In this document: one piece after another, positions 9,256 through 22,547 of the stretch | Layout: the number at the start of each line of letters is the position of its first letter | Position numbering within the stretch: position 1 is the stretch's first letter | NCBI RefSeq assembly: GCF_001612945.1 | Contig: NZ_BDBK01000001.1 | Location: 806,001 to 870,000 of the forward strand | Direction of reading: 5' to 3' | From: Nocardia inohanensis NBRC 100128 | GTDB taxonomy: Bacteria; Actinomycetota; Actinomycetes; Mycobacteriales; Mycobacteriaceae | Length of the DNA stretch: 64,000 bases | Made by a program: the position numbers and the translations under genes | Notes under the pieces: model-generated | Database searches by the model: none | What the model was told of the DNA's origin: nothing | Seen by the model: only the letters and a program-made list of their open reading frames with translations

Positions 9256-9290
9256 TCCTTTAACGGACCGTCCAGTGAGGCGGGGAAGGA
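9256..9290 (+). promoter_or_regulatory. PyrR-type translational repressor hairpin over the pyrR ribosome-binding site
   Basis: TCCTT (9256-9260) can pair with AAGGA (9286-9290), part of the AAGGAGG ribosome-binding site. Inside, CCG (9268-9270) pairs with CGG (9281-9283) around the loop TCCAGTGAGG, which fits the PyrR-binding loop known from actinobacterial pyr leaders. PyrR with UMP would hold the ribosome-binding site in the stem, as described for M. smegmatis. No attenuator terminator is visible, so control is probably translational. Confidence 0.75.
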
Positions 9291-9297
9291 GGTCGGC

Positions 9298-9933
9298 ATG
9301 GCTGTGCCCGAAGATCGGGCTGCCAAGTCGAGCGCTGCCGAGCATTCGCAGCGGCACGATCCCGAGCAGATCAATGCCGGTCGTGAGCTGCTGTCGGATT
9401 CGGATGTCGGCCGCACCATCGCCCGCATGGCGCACCAGATCATCGAGAAGACCGCCGTCGATTCCGCCGATCCGGCTGTCCCGCGCGTCGTGCTCATCGG
9501 AATCCCCACGCGCGGAACCACGCTGGCCAATCGACTGGCCGCGAAGATCGAGGAGTTCGCCGGGGTGCGCCCCGCCGTCGGATCCCTGGACATCACCCTT
9601 TACCGCGATGACCTGCGCAGCAAGCCGCATCGCCCGCTGGAACGCACCTCGGTGCCGGAGGGCGGGATCGAGGACGCGCTGGTGGTGCTGGTCGACGATG
9701 TGCTGTTCTCCGGCCGCACGGTCCGCTCCGCCCTGGACGGACTGCGCGATCTGGGCCGCCCGCGTGCGGTGCAGCTGGCGGTGCTGATCGACCGCGGGCA
9801 TCGGGAACTGCCGATCCGCGCGGACTACGTAGGCAAGAACGTGCCCACCTCGCGCACCGAGGACATCTCGGTGCTGCTGCGTGAGCACGACGGTCGTGAT
9901 GGTGTGTACCTGCGTCAGGAGGGCGAACTGTGA
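9298..9933 (+). CDS. pyrR: PyrR: pyr operon regulator / uracil phosphoribosyltransferase
   Basis: 211 residues, slightly longer than Bacillus PyrR because of a polar N-terminal tail of about 25 residues. The PRPP-binding loop [15 protein letters not shown] is intact, and the IGIPTRG loop and YRDDL region are present. PyrR senses UMP and UTP, binds pyr mRNA, and usually has weak uracil phosphoribosyltransferase activity. The ATG at 9298 has AAGGAGG at 9286-9292, which forms part of the RNA hairpin described at 9256-9290, implying autorepression. It is the first gene of the pyr operon; its stop overlaps the pyrB start by four bases. Confidence 0.95.
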   Translation: MAVPEDRAAKSSAAEHSQRHDPEQINAGRELLSDSDVGRTIARMAHQIIEKTAVDSADPAVPRVVLIGIPTRGTTLANRLAAKIEEFAGVRPAVGSLDITLYRDDLRSKPHRPLERTSVPEGGIEDALVVLVDDVLFSGRTVRSALDGLRDLGRPRAVQLAVLIDRGHRELPIRADYVGKNVPTSRTEDISVLLREHDGRDGVYLRQEGEL

Positions 9934-10895
9934 GGCATCTGCTGTCGGTCACCGATCTGGACCGCGACACTGCCACCGGTTTGCTGGATGACGCCGAACG
10001 GTTCGAGCAGGCGCTGCTGGGCCGGGAGGTCAAGAAGCTGCCGACGCTGCGCGGGCGCACTGTCATGACGGTGTTCTTCGAGAACTCCACCCGCACCCGG
10101 GTCTCCTTCGAGGTGGCCGGCAAGTGGATGAGCGCCGACGTCATCAATGTGAGCGCGTCGAGTTCCTCTGTCTCCAAGGGCGAGTCGCTGCGCGATACCG
10201 CGCTGACCCTGCACGCGGCGGGCGCGGACGCGCTCATCGTGCGGCATCCGGCCTCCGGTGCGGCGCATCAGATCGCGCGCTGGTTCCACGAGATGAACGA
10301 CGGCGCAAGCGGTTACGCGGGCCCCGGCCCGGCCATCATCAATGCCGGTGACGGCATGCACGAGCACCCGACCCAGGCGCTGCTTGATGCCCTGACCCTG
10401 CGTCAGCGCCTCGGCGACCTGGAGGGCAAGCGGGTGGTGCTGGTCGGCGACATCCTGCACAGCCGGGTCGCGCGCTCGAATGCGTTCCTGCTCAGCACTC
10501 TTGGCGCCGAGGTCGTGCTGGTCGCCCCGCGCACCCTGTTGCCGGTCGGTGTCGAAGCGTGGCCGGTGCGCGTCTCCAATTCTCTCGATGCCGAACTGCC
10601 GGGCGCGGACGCGGTCATGATGCTGCGTGTGCAGGCCGAGCGCATGAACGGCGGCTTCTTCCCGTCGGCACGCGAATACTCGATCAACTACGGCATGAAC
10701 GAGCGTCGCCTGAAGATGCTCGACGAGCATGCGGTGGTGTTGCACCCCGGCCCCATGCTGCGCGGTATGGAGATCGCCCCGGCGGTCGCCGATTCGCCGA
10801 AAGCCGCTGTGCTGCAACAGGTCAACAATGGTGTCCATATGCGCATGGCGGTGCTCTTCCGCCTGCTGGCCGGAACCGACGAGGTGGTGGCATGA
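9930..10895 (+). CDS. pyrB: Aspartate carbamoyltransferase catalytic chain
   Basis: 321 residues. It condenses carbamoyl phosphate with L-aspartate in the second step of pyrimidine synthesis. The carbamoyl-phosphate motif STRTR is at residues 53-57, and HPTQALLD lies in the middle. The C-terminal domain has MMLRVQAER and the loop [10 protein letters not shown]. The GTG start overlaps the pyrR stop (GTGA), so translation is coupled. No pyrI regulatory subunit is present, as is usual in actinobacteria. Confidence 0.97.
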   Translation: MRHLLSVTDLDRDTATGLLDDAERFEQALLGREVKKLPTLRGRTVMTVFFENSTRTRVSFEVAGKWMSADVINVSASSSSVSKGESLRDTALTLHAAGADALIVRHPASGAAHQIARWFHEMNDGASGYAGPGPAIINAGDGMHEHPTQALLDALTLRQRLGDLEGKRVVLVGDILHSRVARSNAFLLSTLGAEVVLVAPRTLLPVGVEAWPVRVSNSLDAELPGADAVMMLRVQAERMNGGFFPSAREYSINYGMNERRLKMLDEHAVVLHPGPMLRGMEIAPAVADSPKAAVLQQVNNGVHMRMAVLFRLLAGTDEVVA

Positions 10896-12247
10896 GCAAG
10901 ATCCTTATTCATAACGTCCGTCTCTACGGTGAGGGCGACCCGGTCGACGTGCTGCTGGCCGACGGAGAGATCGCCGAGATCGGCAGCGGTATCGCGGCCG
11001 GTGAGGCCGAGGTCATCGACGCCACCGGACAGGTGCTGCTGCCCGGCTTCATCGACCTGCACACGCACCTGCGCGAGCCGGGCCGGGAAGACACCGAGAC
11101 CATCGAAAGCGGTTCCGCCGCAGCGGCTCTCGGCGGCTATACCGGCGTGTTCGCCATGGCCAACACCAACCCGGTCGCCGATTCGGTGGTCGTCACCGAT
11201 CACGTGTGGCGGCGCGGCCAGGAAGTCGGCCTGGTCGACGTGTATCCGGTGGGTGCGGTCACCGTCGGCCTCGAAGGCAAGCAGCTCGCCGAAATGGGCA
11301 CCATGGCAGCGGGTGTCGGCAACGTCCGCATGTTCTCCGACGACGGCATGTGCGTCTACGACCCGCTGATCATGCGCCGCGCCCTCGAATACGCGAACAC
11401 CCTGGGCGTGCTCATCGCGCAGCACGCCGAGGAGCCGCGCCTCACCAAGGGTGCTGTGGCGCACGAGGGTCCGAACGCCGCCCGCCTGGGCCTGGCCGGT
11501 TGGCCGCGTGCCGCCGAGGAATCCATCGTGGCGCGGGACGCGCTGCTGGCCCGCGATGCCGGGGCGCGCGTGCACATCTGCCACGCCTCCACCGCAGGCA
11601 CCGTCGAACTCCTGAAATGGGCCAAGGCCCAAGGGATTTCGATCACCGCCGAGGTGACCCCGCACCACCTGCTCCTGGACGACTCGCGCCTGGAGACCTA
11701 CGACGCGGTGAACCGGGTCAACCCGCCGCTGCGCGAATCCTCCGACGTGGCCGCGCTGCGCCAGGCCCTGGCCGAGGGCGTCATCGACTGTGTCGCCACC
11801 GACCACGCCCCGCACGCCGAGCAGGACAAGTGCTGCGAGTTCGCGGCCGCCCGCCCCGGCATGCTCGGCCTGGAGACCGCGCTCTCGATCATCGTGCAGA
11901 CCATGGTCAACCCGGGCCTGCTCGACTGGCGCGGCGTCGCCCGGGTGATGAGCGAGAACCCGGCACGCATTGTCGGACTCGACGATCAGGGCCGGCCGCT
12001 GGCCGTGGGCGAACCCGCCAACCTGACGCTGGTCGATCCGAATGCCGAGTGGACGGTCGAGGCGAAGAACCTGGCCTCGATCTCCCGCAACACCCCCTTC
12101 CAGTCGATGACCCTGCCCGCGAAGGTGACCACCACCTTCCTGCGCGGCCGGATCACCGCCCGGGACGGGGTGGCCGCCGCGCCGCGCGGTGGCGACGAGG
12201 TCTTCGCCGGTGGCGACCGGCGGGTGGGGAACCGAGGAGGTCCGTAA
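10892..12247 (+). CDS. pyrC: Dihydroorotase
   Basis: 451 residues, class I dihydroorotase, which cyclises carbamoyl aspartate to dihydroorotate. The metal-binding HTHLREPG motif is near residue 58. Further ligands are HAEE, HICHAST and the catalytic aspartate in [10 protein letters not shown]. The usual carbamylated lysine position is not certain: the segment reads MFSDDGM, so the metal site may be of the mononuclear or Asp-bridged type. The ATG overlaps the pyrB stop by four bases (ATGA). The stop overlaps the next start (TAATG). Confidence 0.96.
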   Translation: MSKILIHNVRLYGEGDPVDVLLADGEIAEIGSGIAAGEAEVIDATGQVLLPGFIDLHTHLREPGREDTETIESGSAAAALGGYTGVFAMANTNPVADSVVVTDHVWRRGQEVGLVDVYPVGAVTVGLEGKQLAEMGTMAAGVGNVRMFSDDGMCVYDPLIMRRALEYANTLGVLIAQHAEEPRLTKGAVAHEGPNAARLGLAGWPRAAEESIVARDALLARDAGARVHICHASTAGTVELLKWAKAQGISITAEVTPHHLLLDDSRLETYDAVNRVNPPLRESSDVAALRQALAEGVIDCVATDHAPHAEQDKCCEFAAARPGMLGLETALSIIVQTMVNPGLLDWRGVARVMSENPARIVGLDDQGRPLAVGEPANLTLVDPNAEWTVEAKNLASISRNTPFQSMTLPAKVTTTFLRGRITARDGVAAAPRGGDEVFAGGDRRVGNRGGP

Positions 12248-12747
12248 TGGAGCGAACGCTGTGGGTGGTCGGAATGCTCGCACTGTTTGTGCTGAGCATC
12301 TGGGGCATGTATCGAGCCTGGAACGGGCGAGCCCAGCGACAGGCGGCGGCGATCGGCGAGCTGCCCGCGGTGCCGGGTGATTGCGGAGCGCAACTGCTCG
12401 AACCGACCACCGGGATGTATCTCGGCAGCACCCTGGCCCCCAGCTGGATTCAGCGAATCACGGTGGGCGACCTGGGCTTCCGGGCCACAGCGGAACTCAC
12501 CCGCTTCGAGCGCGGCATCTTGCTCGAGCGGGACGGGACGGGGCCGATCTGGATTCCCGAGGAATCCATAACGGCGGTCCGCGCCGAACGCGGGCATGCG
12601 GGCAAGGTGATGACGGCAGATGGTGTGCTGGTCATTCGCTGGAAATTGCCGACGGGAACCGAGGTGGATACCGGTTTCCGCGGAGACGACAAGACGGTGT
12701 ACCCGGCCTGGACGGGTGCGATGACGGGAGACGAGGCAGAGGCATGA
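12247..12747 (+). CDS. Membrane-anchored PH-like protein of the pyr operon
   Basis: 166 residues. One N-terminal hydrophobic helix ([16 protein letters not shown]) is followed by a soluble beta-rich region of about 130 residues resembling a bacterial PH domain ([21 protein letters not shown], then [16 protein letters not shown]). It occupies the place of Rv1382 in the mycobacterial pyr operon. Its start overlaps the pyrC stop by one base and its stop overlaps carA by four, so it is made together with the pathway enzymes. Function is unknown; conservation of position suggests more than a passenger role. Confidence 0.85.
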   Translation: MERTLWVVGMLALFVLSIWGMYRAWNGRAQRQAAAIGELPAVPGDCGAQLLEPTTGMYLGSTLAPSWIQRITVGDLGFRATAELTRFERGILLERDGTGPIWIPEESITAVRAERGHAGKVMTADGVLVIRWKLPTGTEVDTGFRGDDKTVYPAWTGAMTGDEAEA

Positions 12748-13879
12748 GCGGCGATAAGGGCGGGCTGGGGGACACCAGTGCCGTGATGGTGCTCGAGGAC
12801 GGACGCGTTTTCCGCGGCTCGACCTTCGGCGCCGTCGGACAGACTTTGGGTGAAGCGGTTTTCTGCACGGCCATGACCGGCTACCAGGAAACCCTCACCG
12901 ATCCGAGCTACGACCGGCAGATCGTGGTGGCCACGGCCCCGCAGATCGGCAATACGGGCTGGAACGACGAGGACGACGAATCCTCGAAGATCTGGGTCGC
13001 CGGATACGCCGTGCGCGACCCCTCGCGCCGCGTCTCCAACTGGCGCGCCAACCGCAGCTTGCAGACCGAGCTGGAGAACCAGAACGTCGTCGGCATCGCG
13101 GGTATCGACACCCGCGCGCTGGTGCGGCACCTGCGCAACTCCGGTTCCATGAAGGCGGGCATCTTCTCCGGTGAGTCCCTCGCCGACTACGAGGAGCTGC
13201 TCGCCCGGGTCACCGGCCAGCCTTCGATGCTGGGCGCGGACCTGGCCGGTGAGGTCTCGACCGACGAGATGTACACCATCGACCCGATCGGCGAGCACCG
13301 ATTCACCGTCGTGGCAGTCGATCTCGGCATCAAGTCCAACACCCCGCGCATGTTCGCCCAGCGCGGCATGCGGGTGCACGTGGTGCCTTCGAACGTGACC
13401 CTGGACCAGATCAAGGAACTCAACCCGAACGGCGTGTTCCTGTCCAACGGTCCGGGCGACCCGGCCACCGCCGACGCGCAGGTGGCTTTGACCCAGGGAA
13501 TCCTGGGTGAGAACCTGCCGCTGTTCGGCATCTGCTTCGGCAACCAGATCCTGGGCCGGGCGCTCGGACGCGGCACCTACAAGATGAAGTTCGGCCACCG
13601 CGGCATCAATGTGCCGGTCATCGAACATCATTCGGGCCGCATCTCCATCACCGCGCAGAACCACGGCTTCGCCCTCGAAGGCGAACGCGGCGAGGTCTTC
13701 GACACCCCGTTCGGCAAGGCCGAGGTCAGCCACGTCTGCGCCAATGACGGTGTCGTCGAAGGCGTACAGCTGGTCAACGGCCGCGCCTTCTCCGTGCAGT
13801 ACCACCCCGAGGCCGCGGCCGGACCCCACGACGCCGCCTACCTGTTCGATCGCTTTGCCATGCTGATGGAAGGAGCCTG

Positions 13880-13880
<1 letters not shown>
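12744..13880 (+). CDS. carA: Carbamoyl-phosphate synthase small (glutaminase) subunit
   Basis: 378 residues. The N-terminal CPSase small-chain domain (about 1-185) contains [16 protein letters not shown]. The C-terminal class I glutamine amidotransferase domain has the nucleophile cysteine in GICFGNQ and the HxE pair in [12 protein letters not shown]. It supplies ammonia to CarB for carbamoyl phosphate, used by pyrimidine and arginine synthesis. The ATG overlaps the previous gene (ATGA) and the stop overlaps carB (TGATG). Confidence 0.97.
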
Positions 13881-17185
<3,305 letters not shown>

Positions 17186-17187
17186 GC

Positions 17188-18012
17188 ATGACGAGTTTCG
17201 GTGTGCGGCTGCGGGCAGCGATGCGCGCGCACGGTCCGCTGTGCGTGGGCATCGACCCGCATCCGCCGCTGCTGCGGGCCTGGGGATTGTCCGAGGACGT
17301 GACCGGGCTCAAAGCCTTCGCCGACGCCTGCGTCGAAGCGTTCGCGGGCCGGGTCGCGCTGGTCAAACCGCAGGTGGCGTTCTTCGAGACCTACGGTTCC
17401 GGCGGAATCATGGTGCTGGAGGAGGCGATCGGCGAACTGCGCGAGGCCGGCACCCTGGTGCTCGCCGACGCCAAGCGCGGCGATATCGGCTCCACCATGG
17501 ATGCCTACGCGCACGCCTGGCTCGGTGACGGCCCGCTCGGCTCCGACGCGGTGACGGTGTCGCCGTACCTCGGATTCGGTTCCCTCGCACCGGCTCTGGA
17601 GCTGGCGCGGGCCAACGGCCGCGGCGTCTTCGTGCTCGCCGCCACCTCCAACCCGGAAGCGGCGGAGCTGCAACGCATCACCGGCCCGGACGGCCGCAGC
17701 ATCGCCCAGCGCATGGTCGACGACGCGGCGGCGGCCAACGCCGGAACCGAATTCGGTTCCGTCGGTGTGGTCGTCGGCGCGACCCTCACCGAAGCGCCCG
17801 ACCTGTCGGCGCTCAACGGCCCGATCCTGATGCCGGGCGTCGGCGCACAGGGCGGGGGAGCGGACGACATCCGCAAACTCGTTCCCGCGAGCGACTTGGG
17901 CGCGGTGCTGCCCAATGTCTCCCGCGAGGTGCTCAAGGCCGGACCGTCGGTGACCGCGCTCCAGGAGAAAGTGGCCGAACTGGCCGCCGAATTCGCCTTC
18001 CTGCAAGGCTGA
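17188..18012 (+). CDS. pyrF: Orotidine 5'-phosphate decarboxylase (type 2)
   Basis: 274 residues, the longer mycobacterial-type enzyme that makes UMP. The catalytic [15 protein letters not shown] segment is near residue 92, and [11 protein letters not shown] lies near the N-terminus. The ATG at 17188 is two bases after the carB stop. It is the last gene of the pyr operon, followed by a strong hairpin terminator. pyrD and pyrE are not in this window. Confidence 0.96.
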   Translation: MTSFGVRLRAAMRAHGPLCVGIDPHPPLLRAWGLSEDVTGLKAFADACVEAFAGRVALVKPQVAFFETYGSGGIMVLEEAIGELREAGTLVLADAKRGDIGSTMDAYAHAWLGDGPLGSDAVTVSPYLGFGSLAPALELARANGRGVFVLAATSNPEAAELQRITGPDGRSIAQRMVDDAAAANAGTEFGSVGVVVGATLTEAPDLSALNGPILMPGVGAQGGGADDIRKLVPASDLGAVLPNVSREVLKAGPSVTALQEKVAELAAEFAFLQG

Positions 18013-18027
18013 TTCGAAGCTTGTGAC

Positions 18028-18058
18028 GGGGACACGGCCCACGGCGGGCCGTGTCCCC
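18028..18058 (+). terminator. Terminator of the pyr operon
   Basis: A perfect 13-base stem, GGGGACACGGCCC paired with GGGCCGTGTCCCC, with a 5-base loop, 15 bases after the pyrF stop. There is no T tract, as is common in actinobacteria. Confidence 0.8.
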
Positions 18059-18113
18059 GCCGCATTTCCCGGTGCCGTGCCCGGCCGGGGCGGCGGCGGG
18101 TTACAGTGGCGGC

Positions 18114-18947
18114 ATGTCCGATGCGATGCCGCCCAATGGAATTCGTCACGCCCTCGTGCTCGGTGGAGGCGGCGCGGTCGGCCTGAGCTGGATGGCCGGG
18201 CTGGTCACGGCCCTGCGCGAGGCCGGGATCGACCTGGGCGCGGCCGACCGCATCATCGGCACCTCGGCCGGTTCCATCGTCGGCACCGTCCTGGCCTGCG
18301 GCGGCGATATCGGCCGGGTACTGGCGCCGCCGTCGCCCGACACCCCGTCCATCAACTTCGATATGGCGGCCTTCTCCGAAGTGCTGGGCATTCTCATGAC
18401 ACCGGGAATCCGCGCCTCCGAAGCCTGGCAGCGGGCCGGAGCCCGGGTGCTGGAAATGCCGCTCGGCGACCCGGAAACGCATGTGGCGCGCATGGCCGGG
18501 CTCACCGGTGCGACCGAATGGCCGGACCGGGATCTGGTCATCACCGCCATCGACGTCACCGACGGTGAATTCCGCGCGCTGACCAAAGCCGACGGCGTCC
18601 CCCTGGACCGGGCCGTCGCCGCCAGCACCTGCGCGCCCGCCGTCTTCCCGCCCATCCCGATCGACGGCCACCATTACATGGACGGCGGCCTGCGCTCGCC
18701 CGTCAATGCCGATCTCGCCGCGGGGGCCGAGATGATCGTCATCGTCGAACCGCTCGCCCACCTGTTCCCGCGCTCGCCCAAGGACGCCGAACTCGGCAGC
18801 GGCACAGTGTTTTCCATCGTTCCCGATGCGGATGCCATCGGCCCGAACGTCTTCGACCCGGCCCAGCTGATACCGGCCCACGAAGCCGGGGTACGCCAGG
18901 GGCACGAGCTCGCCCCGCGCCTGAAGGACATCTGGCCGGCGGCGTAA
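18114..18947 (+). CDS. Patatin-like phospholipase
   Basis: 277 residues from the ATG at 18114; the frame is open from 18051 but that would start inside the pyr terminator. It has the oxyanion loop GGGGAVG, the nucleophile elbow GTSAGS (serine near residue 50) and the catalytic aspartate in MDGGLRSP. The Ser-Asp dyad is therefore complete. Enzymes of this family cleave acyl esters of lipids. There is no signal peptide. It lies between the pyr terminator and the VOC gene and is probably transcribed on its own. Confidence 0.88.
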   Translation: MSDAMPPNGIRHALVLGGGGAVGLSWMAGLVTALREAGIDLGAADRIIGTSAGSIVGTVLACGGDIGRVLAPPSPDTPSINFDMAAFSEVLGILMTPGIRASEAWQRAGARVLEMPLGDPETHVARMAGLTGATEWPDRDLVITAIDVTDGEFRALTKADGVPLDRAVAASTCAPAVFPPIPIDGHHYMDGGLRSPVNADLAAGAEMIVIVEPLAHLFPRSPKDAELGSGTVFSIVPDADAIGPNVFDPAQLIPAHEAGVRQGHELAPRLKDIWPAA

Positions 18948-19017
18948 TCCGGAACCCGCTAGCCGGCACCGGGTCTCACTAGGCTGCACAGCAGCAACCA
19001 GGTGAAAGGTGTGACCC

Positions 19018-19437
19018 GTGTCCGATAACGAACTCGGCCTGCTCTCGTACGGCCAAACTCGTGTTCTGGTGGACGATTTCGCCACCAGCTTCCGCTTCTA
19101 TCGCGACGTCCTGGGCCTGCCGCTCAAGGATGCTCCGGGGGATGCCCCGCGCTCCGACGACGGCCCGTACGCGTGCTTCGCCGTGCAGGGCAACGACCTC
19201 GCGTTGTTCACCCGCGCGTACCTGGACGCCGCCATCGGGGCCGAGCACCGGCAGCGGCCGGACGTGGACGGCGTCGTCATCGTGCTGCGCGTGGAGAACG
19301 TGGACGCCGCGGCGAAGATCCTGCGCGCCCGCGGCGTCGACCTCGTCTCCGAGCCCGCCGATCAGGCCGCCTGGGGCATGCGCGTGATGCACCTGCGTGC
19401 CCCGGAAGGCACCCTGATCGAGCTCTGCGAGTACTGA
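19018..19437 (+). CDS. VOC (glyoxalase/bleomycin-resistance fold) protein
   Basis: 139 residues, two beta-alpha-beta-beta-beta modules. The first contains VLVDDFATSFRFYRDVLGLP. The second ends with MRVMHLRAPEGTLIELCEY, with the typical metal-ligand glutamate in the last strand. Members bind a divalent metal and act as dioxygenases, isomerases or antibiotic-binding proteins. The GTG at 19018 has an AAAGGTG ribosome-binding site. The natural substrate is unknown. Confidence 0.85.
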   Translation: MSDNELGLLSYGQTRVLVDDFATSFRFYRDVLGLPLKDAPGDAPRSDDGPYACFAVQGNDLALFTRAYLDAAIGAEHRQRPDVDGVVIVLRVENVDAAAKILRARGVDLVSEPADQAAWGMRVMHLRAPEGTLIELCEY

Positions 19438-19463
19438 CCGCTCGGTATGAAAATGCGCTGATC

Positions 19464-19516
19464 GCGGCCCGGATTGTTCGCTCTCCGCGAAATCGGACAA
19501 AGCGGCTCCGGGCCGC
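19464..19516 (+). terminator. Long hairpin after the VOC gene
   Basis: GCGGCCCGGA (19464-19473) pairs perfectly with TCCGGGCCGC (19507-19516), and TTGT/ACAA extends the stem inside. It lies 27 bases after the VOC stop and most simply is its terminator. A small structured RNA is possible. Confidence 0.55.
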
Positions 19517-19707
19517 GGGAAGACCCGTATCGCTCCCGTCTCGCGAACGATCGCTCAGTGCCCCGCTGCCGCCGGGGAGCCCCCGATGCGTCCAGGGAAC
19601 TACACCGATGTGTTTTCACCCCGTCAGGACCGCTCCAGGCGGCATTTAGCGTGGTCCGGCGGGTAGCCGTACGACCGGTTCGGTGCTCGCCGGCCACCCG
19701 CTGTGAA

Positions 19708-19743
19708 GCGCGACACGCGGTGCAGTTTTTGCGCGACACGCCG
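19708..19743 (+). promoter_or_regulatory. Paired GCGACACG motifs, 23-bp period (WhiA-like)
   Basis: GCGCGACACGCGG (19708-19720) is repeated as GCGCGACACGCCG (19731-19743). The two GACAC cores start 23 bases apart. GACAC is the core bound by WhiA in Streptomyces. The same pair with the same spacing stands upstream of rapZ-yvcK-whiA at 54629-54664. Confidence 0.55.
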
Positions 19744-19817
19744 ATGAATCCAAGAAAGATCCTGGTCGCGTGATTACAGCTCGGTCACGGTTTCCGCACC
19801 ACCCTCGGCGCACCTCT

Positions 19818-19833
19818 TCGAACCTGGGTTCGA
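19818..19833. promoter_or_regulatory. Perfect LexA (SOS) box in the mihF leader region
   Basis: TCGAACCTGGGTTCGA matches TCGAAC-N4-GTTCGA at all 12 specified positions, and the symmetry extends one base each side (T...A). It is about 45 bases upstream of a -10-like TAGGAT and 225 bases from the mihF start. No other gene starts nearby on either strand. Confidence 0.7.
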
Positions 19834-20034
19834 ACGTGAAAAACCGCTGGCCGCAAGGCTATTCGTGGCACCCGGAGTAGGATCGTCGCAGCCGTCCGGG
19901 GACAGTCCGCGAGGATGCCCGTTCGGCGGGGTCGTGCCCGGAATCACGCGCTGACCTGGGGGGTGGGTTCGCAATCGACAAGCGTCGTGGGTACGGTCGC
20001 TGAGACCACCGGGTTACCGGAGGTAGATCAAGCA

Positions 20035-20076
20035 ATGAACGATGAGACGGAGGAACCGTGGCCCTTCCCCAGCTGA
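20035..20076 (+). CDS. 13-codon upstream ORF overlapping the mihF start
   Basis: An ATG at 20035 with GGAGG at 20019-20023 opens a frame encoding [13 protein letters not shown], ending at a TGA at 20074-20076. It overlaps the mihF GTG (20058) in a different frame. The mihF ribosome-binding site (20049-20053) lies inside it. A ribosome reading this peptide would cover the mihF initiation region, so it could regulate mihF. It may equally be chance. Confidence 0.4.
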   Translation: MNDETEEPWPFPS

Positions 20077-20381
20077 CTGACGAGCAGCGCGCCGCTGCTT
20101 TGGAGAAGGCGGCTGCCGCTCGCCGCGCTCGGGCGGAGCTCAAGGAGCGCTTGAAGCGTGGCGGTACCGATCTGAAGACGGTCCTTGCCGATGCCGAGAA
20201 GGACGAAGTTCTCGGCAAGATGAAGGTGTCGGCTCTGCTCGAGGCTCTGCCGAAGGTAGGCAAGGTCAAGGCGGCCGAAATCATGAGCGAACTGGAGATC
20301 GCTCCCACTCGCCGCCTGCGCGGACTGGGCGACCGGCAGCGTAAGGCGCTGCTGGCCCGGTTCGACTTCAGCGCCGAATAA
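20058..20381 (+). CDS. mihF: Integration host factor, actinobacterial type (mIHF)
   Basis: 107 residues, the size of the processed mycobacterial protein. The basic N-terminal half ([19 protein letters not shown]) precedes an H2TH-like domain ([20 protein letters not shown], then [21 protein letters not shown]) that binds and bends DNA. mIHF compacts the nucleoid, is needed for L5 phage integration, and in mycobacteria is essential. The GTG at 20058 is chosen from the GGAGG at 20049-20053 and the conserved MALPQLT start. Its neighbours gmk, rpoZ and coaBC follow closely, as in mycobacteria. Confidence 0.96.
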   Translation: MALPQLTDEQRAAALEKAAAARRARAELKERLKRGGTDLKTVLADAEKDEVLGKMKVSALLEALPKVGKVKAAEIMSELEIAPTRRLRGLGDRQRKALLARFDFSAE

Positions 20382-20388
20382 TCCGAGG

Positions 20389-21292
<904 letters not shown>

Positions 21293-21299
21293 TTCCGCG

Positions 21300-22520
21300 G
21301 TGACCCGGATCGTCGTCGGAGTCGGCGGCGGAATCGCCGCTTACAAGAGCTGCAACCTCGTGCGCCGGTTTACCGAAACCGGGCACGAGGTTCGTGTCAT
21401 TCCCACCGAGTCGGCGCTGGAATTCGTCGGCAAGGCCACCTTCGAAGCGCTTTCGGGGCATCCCGTGCACACCGGTGTCTTCGCCGATGTGCCGCAGGTG
21501 CCGCATGTGCGCCTCGGCCAGGAGGCCGACCTGGTCGTCATCGCGCCCGCGACCGCGGACCTCATGGCCCGCGCCGCCCAGGGTCGCGCCGACGATCTCT
21601 TGACCGCCACTTTGCTGACCGCGCGATGTCCCGTGCTGTTCGCCCCGGCCATGCACACCGAAATGTGGGAGCATCCGGCCACCCGGGCGAATGTCGCGAC
21701 GCTGCGGGCGCACGGTGCCGTAGTCATGGAGCCCGCTTCCGGGCGACTGACCGGTACCGATACCGGACCGGGCCGCCTGCCCGAGCCGGAGGAGATCTTC
21801 GGATTGGCGCGACTGCTGCTCGAACGCGCCGATGCGCTCCCGCGCGACCTCGAGGGTCGCCGGGTCGTCGTATCGGCCGGCGGCACCCGGGAACTGCTGG
21901 ATCCCGTTCGCTTCCTGGGCAATCGGAGCTCCGGTAAACAGGGCTACGCATTGGCCCGCCTGGCCGCCCAGCGCGGCGCGACGGTGACGTTGATCGCGGG
22001 CAATACCGCCGGACTCGAACCGCCCGCGGCCGTCGAGGTGGTCAATGTGACCACCGCCGAACAGCTCAAGGTCGCGGTCGACAAGCACGCCCTCGGCGCC
22101 GACGCGGTCATCATGGCCGCGGCGGTCGCGGATTTCCGCCCGGTGAACGTGGCCGCGGCTAAAATCAAAAAGGGTGCGGGAGAACCGGATTCGATCGCAC
22201 TCACCAAAACTCCGGACATCCTGGCCGGTCTGGTTCAAGCCCGTCGCGACGGGCAACTACCGGGCACCGCGATCGTCGGCTTCGCCGCCGAGACCGGGGA
22301 CGAGCACGCCGATGTGCTCACCCACGCCCGCGCCAAACTGGCCCGTAAAGGCTGCGACCTCCTGGTGGTCAATGCCGTCGGCGAAGGCAAAGCCTTCGAA
22401 GTCGACACCAACGATGGCTGGCTGCTCGGTGCCGACGGCACCGAGATCGCCTTGGATCATGGATCCAAGGCACTGCTGGCCAGTCGAGTGCTCGATGCAC
22501 TCGGTCCCTTGCTCCGCTGA
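21300..22520 (+). CDS. coaBC: Bifunctional phosphopantothenoylcysteine decarboxylase / synthetase
   Basis: 406 residues from the GTG at 21300, seven bases after rpoZ. The N-terminal CoaC flavoprotein domain has VGVGGGIAAYKSC and the PAMHTEMWEHPATR clamp. The C-terminal CoaB domain (from about 188) has VSAGGTRELLDPVRFLGNRSSGKQG, the loop AAAVADFRP and the KIKK motif. It carries out two consecutive steps of coenzyme A synthesis. A short hairpin terminator follows. Confidence 0.95.
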   Translation: MTRIVVGVGGGIAAYKSCNLVRRFTETGHEVRVIPTESALEFVGKATFEALSGHPVHTGVFADVPQVPHVRLGQEADLVVIAPATADLMARAAQGRADDLLTATLLTARCPVLFAPAMHTEMWEHPATRANVATLRAHGAVVMEPASGRLTGTDTGPGRLPEPEEIFGLARLLLERADALPRDLEGRRVVVSAGGTRELLDPVRFLGNRSSGKQGYALARLAAQRGATVTLIAGNTAGLEPPAAVEVVNVTTAEQLKVAVDKHALGADAVIMAAAVADFRPVNVAAAKIKKGAGEPDSIALTKTPDILAGLVQARRDGQLPGTAIVGFAAETGDEHADVLTHARAKLARKGCDLLVVNAVGEGKAFEVDTNDGWLLGADGTEIALDHGSKALLASRVLDALGPLLR

Positions 22521-22547
22521 AGCCTCGGCATCGCAGGGTTCGGACAC

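Larger units (their letters stand above)
8881..9297. other. Non-coding interval before the pyrimidine operon
   Basis: No credible gene. It contains a partial then a full copy of a palindromic interspersed repeat (8939-8950 and 8990-9068), a stretch with no recognisable signal (about 9070-9230), a -10-like TAGGGT at 9234-9239, and the PyrR-type RNA site at 9256-9290. Confidence 0.7.
19438..20057. other. Long non-coding interval / leader upstream of mihF
   Basis: 620 bases without a credible gene; the small open frames here have unlike codon usage and no family features. In order it holds a long hairpin (19464-19516), a GACAC direct pair (19708-19743), a perfect LexA-type box (19818-19833), a -10-like TAGGAT (19878-19883), a GC-rich leader of about 165 bases and a 13-codon upstream ORF (20035-20076). 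Confidence 0.75.

Noticed and set aside
13615..13640. LexA-like TCGAACATCATTCGGG
   Set aside because: Inside carA coding sequence with an imperfect right half; likely chance.
19774..19974. Small minus-strand frame in the mihF leader as a LexA-controlled gene
   Set aside because: It spans the LexA-type box itself, has no ribosome-binding site and no recognisable protein features.
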